In this document: positions 49,396-53,135 of the stretch, piece after piece
Layout of the letters: every line of letters starts with the position of its first letter
How positions within the stretch are numbered: position 1 is the stretch's first letter
DNA from: Deltaproteobacteria bacterium
GTDB taxonomy: Bacteria; Desulfobacterota; Desulfuromonadia; Geobacterales; Geobacteraceae
Length of the DNA: 53,135 nucleotides
Assembly (NCBI GenBank): GCA_021848385.1
Contig: JAJZUQ010000016.1
Coordinates: forward strand, 1-53,135
Direction of reading: 5' to 3'
Position numbers and translations under genes: made by a program
The notes under the pieces: model-generated
Databases searched by the model: none
Seen by the model: only the letters and a program-made list of their open reading frames with translations
What the model was told of the DNA's origin: nothing

Positions 49396-49442
49396 AGAAT
49401 TCCTGACGGATTATCCTTGATGGCGATGAGAAATCGAAAAAG

Positions 49443-49820
49443 TCACGGGGAGACGATCTTACAGGGGATCAATTCATCCTCGTTATACGAGTACACGGCA
49501 CACATCCTGTGATACCCGTCCGCGATGACAACCTTGCCATTGCGCTCGTCTCGCAGCAGGAGAATCGGTGATAGCGACATTCCGTTCTCTATTTTTTTAC
49601 GATCTTTTTCCACGTGGGAATTGCTGACCCCCAGCAACGACAACCCCGATGCCCGGAAGATGTCCTTGGACTTGAACCGGGATACCGGTGCACTCTTCAG
49701 CCGGTTTACGATGGCGGTGACGGTCTTGTCGTCATAGATCAGGCCAAGGTACGATTCAGCCGCCGGGTAATCTTTTTCCTCGGGCTCTAACAGCCATTTG
49801 ATGTCGATCTGTTTACTCAT
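49443..49820 (-). CDS. ParB/Srx-like hypothetical protein
   Basis: This 125-aa protein has no name that I recognise. Its C-terminal half, MSLSPILLLRDERNGKVVIA then DGYHRMCAVYSYNEDELIPC, has the pattern of the ParB/sulfiredoxin fold (preferred-value plus DG-x-HR motif). The N-terminal helix-rich part includes VTAIVNRLKSAPVSRFKSKD. It may bind nucleotides or regulate; this is inference. It is encoded just upstream of the SulP gene on the same strand, 47 bases apart. Confidence 0.6.
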   Translation of the reverse strand: MSKQIDIKWLLEPEEKDYPAAESYLGLIYDDKTVTAIVNRLKSAPVSRFKSKDIFRASGLSLLGVSNSHVEKDRKKIENGMSLSPILLLRDERNGKVVIADGYHRMCAVYSYNEDELIPCKIVSP

Positions 49821-50022
49821 TCATGCGACTCCTTGCTCAGTACATGCCAGGTCATGCTCTGGAGGGAAGGCTTATTTACCAAGACCTTACCCGTAACCTG
49901 TTCCCGCAAGCTACTTCCCGCATTTACGTCGTGGCATCGACGACGGCCCCCCCTAATCGCACTCTTCGCACCCCTACAGGGCACCGCTCAGTTCTGCAAG
50001 GAAATCAAAGTCATTGCTACGC

Positions 50023-50037
50023 ACACCATTATGGTGT
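50023..50037 (+). promoter_or_regulatory. Palindromic operator ahead of mqsR
   Basis: ACACCAT-T-ATGGTGT is a 7-1-7 perfect palindrome seven bases before the mqsR ATG, with a TATAAA-like element at its right edge. Type II modules of the MqsRA kind are autoregulated through such palindromes by the antitoxin, so this is a likely MqsA site. Confidence 0.6.
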
Positions 50038-50043
50038 ATAAAA

Positions 50044-50366
50044 ATGGCTATGGCAGAAAAGCGGAAACCCACATACGACCTTGACGCGTTTAAAGCCGCT
50101 TTTGCCAGTGTCGAAAAGCTCGCCGTCACAGGCACGGCGCTTCGGAGTGCCGCTGCGCTCGGCCACGGACGCGCCGAGATTGTGGCTACGATCCAGGCGA
50201 TCAGCGTGGCCATTTCTACAAATCCATGACAGCCTATGCCGATTCCCGGCTATGGCAGGACGTGTACCATGTTCCGTCCCCGATAGGAACGTTGTACGTG
50301 AAATTTACCGCCGACGCTATCACCGAGTTTTTGCTGCTATCGTTCAAGGAGAAAGACAATGACTAA
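50044..50366 (+). pseudogene. mqsR: MqsR-family mRNA interferase toxin, frameshifted
   Basis: The first frame reads MAMAEKRKPTYDLDAFKAAF then VEKLAVTGTALRSAAALGHG and IVATIQAIS and then stops at 50229. The second half of the toxin continues in another frame: GHFYKSMTAYADSRLWQDVY then LYVKFTADAITEFLLLSFKE. That matches the C-terminal core of MqsR, with catalytic Lys, Tyr and His positions. One base is missing near 50200. Either the toxin is inactive, the base is a sequencing error, or frameshifting occurs. It overlaps mqsA by eight bases and starts at tandem ATGs (50044, 50050). Confidence 0.8.
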
Positions 50367-50772
50367 TCCCGTATGTCCTGAAACGGGTGCGCCAATGTAC
50401 CGCGGCGTGCGCCCCATGACTCTCACCTACAAGGGGAAGAGCATTACGTTCGACATGCCTGGTTGGTATTGCGATCAATCAGAGGAAAGCATTCACACCG
50501 GAGAGGACATGAAGATTTCCGACCGGATGCTGAATCTCCTCAAGGCCCGAAGCGAAGGGCTGCTCGAGCCGGCTGAAATTCGCCGTATCCGCAAGAAACT
50601 CCATCTCTCCCAGGAAGCGGCTGGTCTTTTGATCGGCGGTGGCCCGCGTGCTTTCCAGAAATACGAAAGCGGCGACCTGTTGACCAGTCGTGCTGTCAGC
50701 AGCGCTCTTGTTCTGCTGGATCATGATCCGGCGGCCTTGTCGGTGCTCAAGGCCCACAGTAAAGCAGCTTAA
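50359..50772 (+). CDS. mqsA: MqsA-family antitoxin
   Basis: This 137-aa antitoxin has an N-terminal metal-like domain (CPETGAP, YKGKSITFDMPGWYCDQS) and a C-terminal helix-turn-helix (IRKKLHLSQEAAGLLIGGGP then AFQKYESGDLLTSRAVSSAL) that binds the operator. Compared with E. coli MqsA, the first and last of the four zinc cysteines are Asn and Ser here (NPVC and YCDQS). This form of the N-terminus is, from memory, a common subfamily. It overlaps the frameshifted toxin gene, and its own frame is intact. Confidence 0.88.
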   Translation: MTNPVCPETGAPMYRGVRPMTLTYKGKSITFDMPGWYCDQSEESIHTGEDMKISDRMLNLLKARSEGLLEPAEIRRIRKKLHLSQEAAGLLIGGGPRAFQKYESGDLLTSRAVSSALVLLDHDPAALSVLKAHSKAA

Positions 50773-50799
50773 GCAGTTAAAGGCAGCCCCTTACTCCCC

Positions 50800-51534
50800 T
50801 CACTCGGCGCTAAACTTTTGCTGCATCTCCTTGAAACCGAGGAGTGCCGCCTTGTCAGGCGGGTATGGCGTGATAACCAACTTATCTTTTGCCCACTCAA
50901 GCTTGTAGGCGTTTCCCGATTTGGTCAGGCCCCAACCTATTTTCCATACCGCCTTGCGTTTGCCGAGTGCCGAGTCCAATTCCTTCTTGAAACCTTTTAC
51001 CATTCCCGCTTCGGCACCCCACCTGTTATTTTCTTTTATCCAGGAGAGCGCTTTCTCATAGGTCGCATTTTTCGTGAGCTTGACGCGGGCCTGTTTAGTA
51101 CCGGCCGGCACGGTTACCCGCCTGACAAACAGAGGAACCGGTTTGTCGGTCAGGCGCGCGATGACGGCGTAGTCAGTCTTTTTGGGGTCGTCTTTTGGGC
51201 TGTATCGGCAAAAGGCCTGTGCGGCATTTTGAATGCAGGCGATATCGGCATGTTCCCGCCAGTCCTCAGGAAAGTACGTTTCAAGGTCGGCCTGGGGCGT
51301 AGCCGTGTACTCACAGTCGCTGTCGCAGCTGATGTTTTTCCATGTGCCGTGCGGTTCCTTGCCTTCCATCACCCATTTACCGTCCGCCTTGCTCAGGCGA
51401 TAGAACTGGTCGGTTGCCTTTTTGTCCTTGTCCAGCAGGACAAACGTACCGGCGTCAGATTCGGTAATTTCAGCCGCCATGACCGCGCTAGTGCCGAGCA
51501 GAAGCAATGTCAAAGTCACCAAGAGTAGCTTCAT
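50800..51534 (-). CDS. Secreted protein of unknown function
   Basis: This 244-aa protein has a clear signal peptide (KLLLVTLTLLLLGTSAVMA, cut before AEI). The mature part begins with a lipocalin-like or META-type strand set (DAGTFVLLDKDKKATDQFYR, KWVMEGKEPHGTWKNISC) with a Cys pair (CDSDC) and two later cysteines. Helices such as KALSWIKENNRWGAEAGMV then KGFKKELDSALGK follow. I do not recognise the family. It is on the same strand as the thioredoxin-fold gene and converges on mqsA. Confidence 0.65.
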   Translation of the reverse strand: MKLLLVTLTLLLLGTSAVMAAEITESDAGTFVLLDKDKKATDQFYRLSKADGKWVMEGKEPHGTWKNISCDSDCEYTATPQADLETYFPEDWREHADIACIQNAAQAFCRYSPKDDPKKTDYAVIARLTDKPVPLFVRRVTVPAGTKQARVKLTKNATYEKALSWIKENNRWGAEAGMVKGFKKELDSALGKRKAVWKIGWGLTKSGNAYKLEWAKDKLVITPYPPDKAALLGFKEMQQKFSAE

Positions 51535-51635
51535 CTATTGAGTCTCCTAACTACAGGATTATGACCGCACCGCTTCCGGATGGCGGTCGCGATCAGTTCT
51601 ACGTCCTTGATCTGCTTGATGGCCTCTTCGGGGTG

Positions 51636-52169
51636 TCACTCCGGGTTACCGGCATCGAAGGGAATCTTTTCTCCACCCAGTAACCGTTCTATCTCCCCCA
51701 CCTTGGCGCCGCCGACCTTCATCCCGTTGATGACGTAAGTCGGCGTGCCGACGGCTCCAAGCCTTGCCGCGATGTCCCGGTGCAGATCCTGCACCGCCTT
51801 GACGTTGCACGACCGGTCAGCCGACTTCTCATCGAAATCGAGCTTGCCGGCGTATACCTCCCGGTAGGCGGCCGCCCGGTCCGGGGCGCAAAGGATATAG
51901 CGCACCTTTTCCGCCGCGTCGGGGTGGTCCTTCAGGGCAATCAGGAAGACATACCGGGTGACATCCCGCCGCAGGTCCCAGTAGCGGACCATCCGGCGAC
52001 TGAAAGGGCAGTCCGGATCGGAAACCTCGATCACCACCTGCCGGCCGGTGCCGATCCGGATCGCCTTGTCGAGCGGGATACCCTTGAGCCAGGCCGCGTC
52101 GGTATCGGCCGCGAACAGCAGCGATGGCAGAGAGACCAGAATGCAGAGTGCAAGCAGGAGGCGTGACAT
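51636..52169 (-). CDS. Periplasmic thioredoxin-fold (DsbC-like) protein with a single active-site cysteine
   Basis: This 177-aa protein has a signal peptide (SRLLLALCILVSLPSLLFA, cut before ADT). The DsbC/DsbG-like domain shows VVIEVSDPDCPFSRRMVRYW, FLIALKDHPDAAEKVRYILC and the cis-proline loop GAVGTPTYVINGMKVGG. The active site is C-P-F-S, so the resolving cysteine of the C-x-x-C motif is replaced by serine. Such forms may act as isomerase-like or chaperone proteins. Two later cysteines may form a structural pair. Its 5' end was partly duplicated at 43420-43506. Confidence 0.82.
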   Translation of the reverse strand: MSRLLLALCILVSLPSLLFAADTDAAWLKGIPLDKAIRIGTGRQVVIEVSDPDCPFSRRMVRYWDLRRDVTRYVFLIALKDHPDAAEKVRYILCAPDRAAAYREVYAGKLDFDEKSADRSCNVKAVQDLHRDIAARLGAVGTPTYVINGMKVGGAKVGEIERLLGGEKIPFDAGNPE

Positions 52170-52202
52170 TGTATGCCTTTTTTCGTCCTTCCGGAATTCA
52201 AA

Positions 52203-53018
52203 TCACAACTGCGCGATCAGTTCGGAAATACGGGTGACGCCGGGGAAGTACCGGTGCATAAGATACCCTGCCAGAAGCGCCAAGGCAAGTGTTACGGTAA
52301 AAGGTGCGCCGGTGGTCTTGAAGACGCTTCCCATCCACTCTGCACTATCCATGCGCCGGGTTCCGCGGACGAGACTTGCGGCGAGGACGAACTCGAACGC
52401 CGCTTCGGAGAGGATGAACGGGGCCTCGTAGACCAGGTAGACGCCGGCACCGACGACGACCGCCACGATAGCGGCCAGTACCGCAAAAATAACCACGGCC
52501 ACGACGCCACCCTCGTCGCCGAGCGCCGATGACACCGCTTCCCCGGCCACATCACCCACCGCGTCACCGATACCGCCGCCCGTGTCGATGCCGCCGGAAA
52601 GGACGTTCGTCCCGCTCTCCGCCACTGCATCGCCGAAACTTCCCGATGCCCCCGCACCGGAGAACTCTCCGTCGCCACCATGGAACACCTCGCCGACGTT
52701 AAAATTGCCACCTGAAATCGGCATGTCGGGCAGCACGTCGAGCAGATCGGGCGAATTGTCATGGAGTTGTGCAGCGGGGGTGTACGCAATGTATTTCAGC
52801 CAGAGCTTCACCGCTGTGAAGAAGATCACATAGGCGAAGATGACGGCAAGGGGATAACGGATCATGACGTTATCCAGATCCAGGCCAAGCATGATGCGCG
52901 TCGCCAGAAAACCGGCACATACCGTCGCCAGGAGGATCAACGACATATGGAAGCGCAAGGAATGACGGCGCTTGAAGCGCTCGGTGAAATTGATTTTATG
53001 GTGGAAGAGGTTTTTCAA
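52203..53018 (-). CDS. Hypothetical membrane protein with Gly-rich linker
   Basis: This 271-aa protein has two N-terminal helices (MSLILLATVCAGFLATRI and YPLAVIFAYVIFFTAVKLW). A Gly/Ser/Asp-rich linker (about 100-170, with GDGEFSGAGASGSFGDA) follows, and at least two more helices (VAVVIFAVLAAIVAVVVGAG and FTVTLALALLAGYL). The family is not known to me. I take the TTG at 53018, which overlaps the stop of the small upstream ORF (TTGA); ATG 52946 is an alternative just before the first helix. It is next to the thioredoxin-fold gene on the same strand. Confidence 0.6.
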   Translation of the reverse strand: MKNLFHHKINFTERFKRRHSLRFHMSLILLATVCAGFLATRIMLGLDLDNVMIRYPLAVIFAYVIFFTAVKLWLKYIAYTPAAQLHDNSPDLLDVLPDMPISGGNFNVGEVFHGGDGEFSGAGASGSFGDAVAESGTNVLSGGIDTGGGIGDAVGDVAGEAVSSALGDEGGVVAVVIFAVLAAIVAVVVGAGVYLVYEAPFILSEAAFEFVLAASLVRGTRRMDSAEWMGSVFKTTGAPFTVTLALALLAGYLMHRYFPGVTRISELIAQL

Positions 53019-53107
53019 TTTTTGTCTGTTAAGCGGGCCAGCAGTTGACCTGCAAGGTATTTGTGGCGGTCAAACGGTTTAGGTATACCTCGTCTTTCAT
53101 CGGTCAT
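53015..53107 (-). CDS. Small ORF, or 3' end of a gene running past the window
   Basis: This reads MTDERRGIPKPFDRHKYLAG followed by QLLARLTDKN (30 aa) and ends in TGA overlapping the TTG of the next gene. AGGAAAA stands upstream of the ATG. The frame is also open to the window edge, so it could be the C-terminus of a longer protein. No family is recognised. Confidence 0.4.
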   Translation of the reverse strand: MTDERRGIPKPFDRHKYLAGQLLARLTDKN

Positions 53108-53135
53108 TTGAGGTTTTCCTGTTAGTGTGGGTTTG

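Noticed and set aside
51540..51635. In-frame sequence after the stop of the thioredoxin-fold gene that reads like protein (HPEEAIKQIKDVELIATAIR).
   Set aside because: There is no start codon of its own and no family match. It may be a remnant, but it cannot be supported as a gene.

Overview
The window looks like a chromosomal segment of a Geobacter-type organism (Geobacteraceae, Desulfobacterota). This is inferred from GC-rich coding sequence, an anaerobic (cobalt-early) cobamide pathway with a BzaF 5-hydroxybenzimidazole synthase, a CbiE-CbiT fusion, a short CbiX chelatase, and many palindromic intergenic repeats. No marker gene fixes the species.

Layout. (1) Bases 1-2616: a REP-associated (Y1) transposase inside a perfect 24-bp inverted repeat, a YbjQ-family gene, a small membrane protein, and the GTPase engB. 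(2) Bases 2632-23992: one long plus-strand cobamide region. It starts with a promoter, a cobalamin riboswitch and a terminator, then runs cobU, cobT, cobS, cobC, cbiA, bzaF, the cobalt ECF transporter cbiMNQ-cbiO, cbiX, cbiC, cbiD, cbiET, cbiL, cbiF, cbiG, a cbiH-cbiP fusion, cbiB and cobD. Together these cover cobalt uptake, corrin ring construction, amidation, the aminopropanol arm, lower-ligand synthesis and nucleotide-loop assembly. I see no CbiJ reductase and no corrinoid adenosyltransferase here. (3) Bases 24020-28793: metal homeostasis (zur, znuA, znuC, znuB, nikR) facing an outer-membrane barrel gene. (4) Bases 28819-44069: mixed housekeeping. It includes a B12-independent homocysteine methyltransferase/MTHFR fusion, a VWA/DUF2201 protein, pssA, glpD-glpK, an MBL hydrolase, YjbQ, a PilZ protein, an aminotransferase, a cupin and a VOC protein. 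(5) Bases 44416-53135: an accessory-like stretch with a Gly-rich lipoprotein, small membrane proteins, an MNT/HEPN pair, a SulP transporter, an mqsRA locus whose toxin is frameshifted, and periplasmic proteins including a single-Cys thioredoxin-fold protein.

Two observations stand out. First, the aminotransferase at 40091-41395 (minus) has what looks like a complete ribosome-mediated attenuator. It consists of a 30-codon leader ORF with 13 Ala codons, a 9-bp terminator hairpin with nine U's, and complementary segments that could form pause, antiterminator and terminator structures. That would be an alanine-sensing attenuator. Second, a GxxExxY-family gene (11484-11855) sits exactly between inverted arms. 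The same arms, without the gene, form palindromes scattered between the cobamide genes, which suggests an autonomous element with non-autonomous derivatives.

At least five families of palindromic repeats punctuate the cobamide region, and several have been absorbed into coding sequence. One supplies the linker of the CbiH-CbiP fusion, two lie inside cbiD, one encodes part of the CbiM signal peptide, and one encodes the CbiF N-terminus. All assignments rest on reading motifs and contexts by eye; no database search was run.
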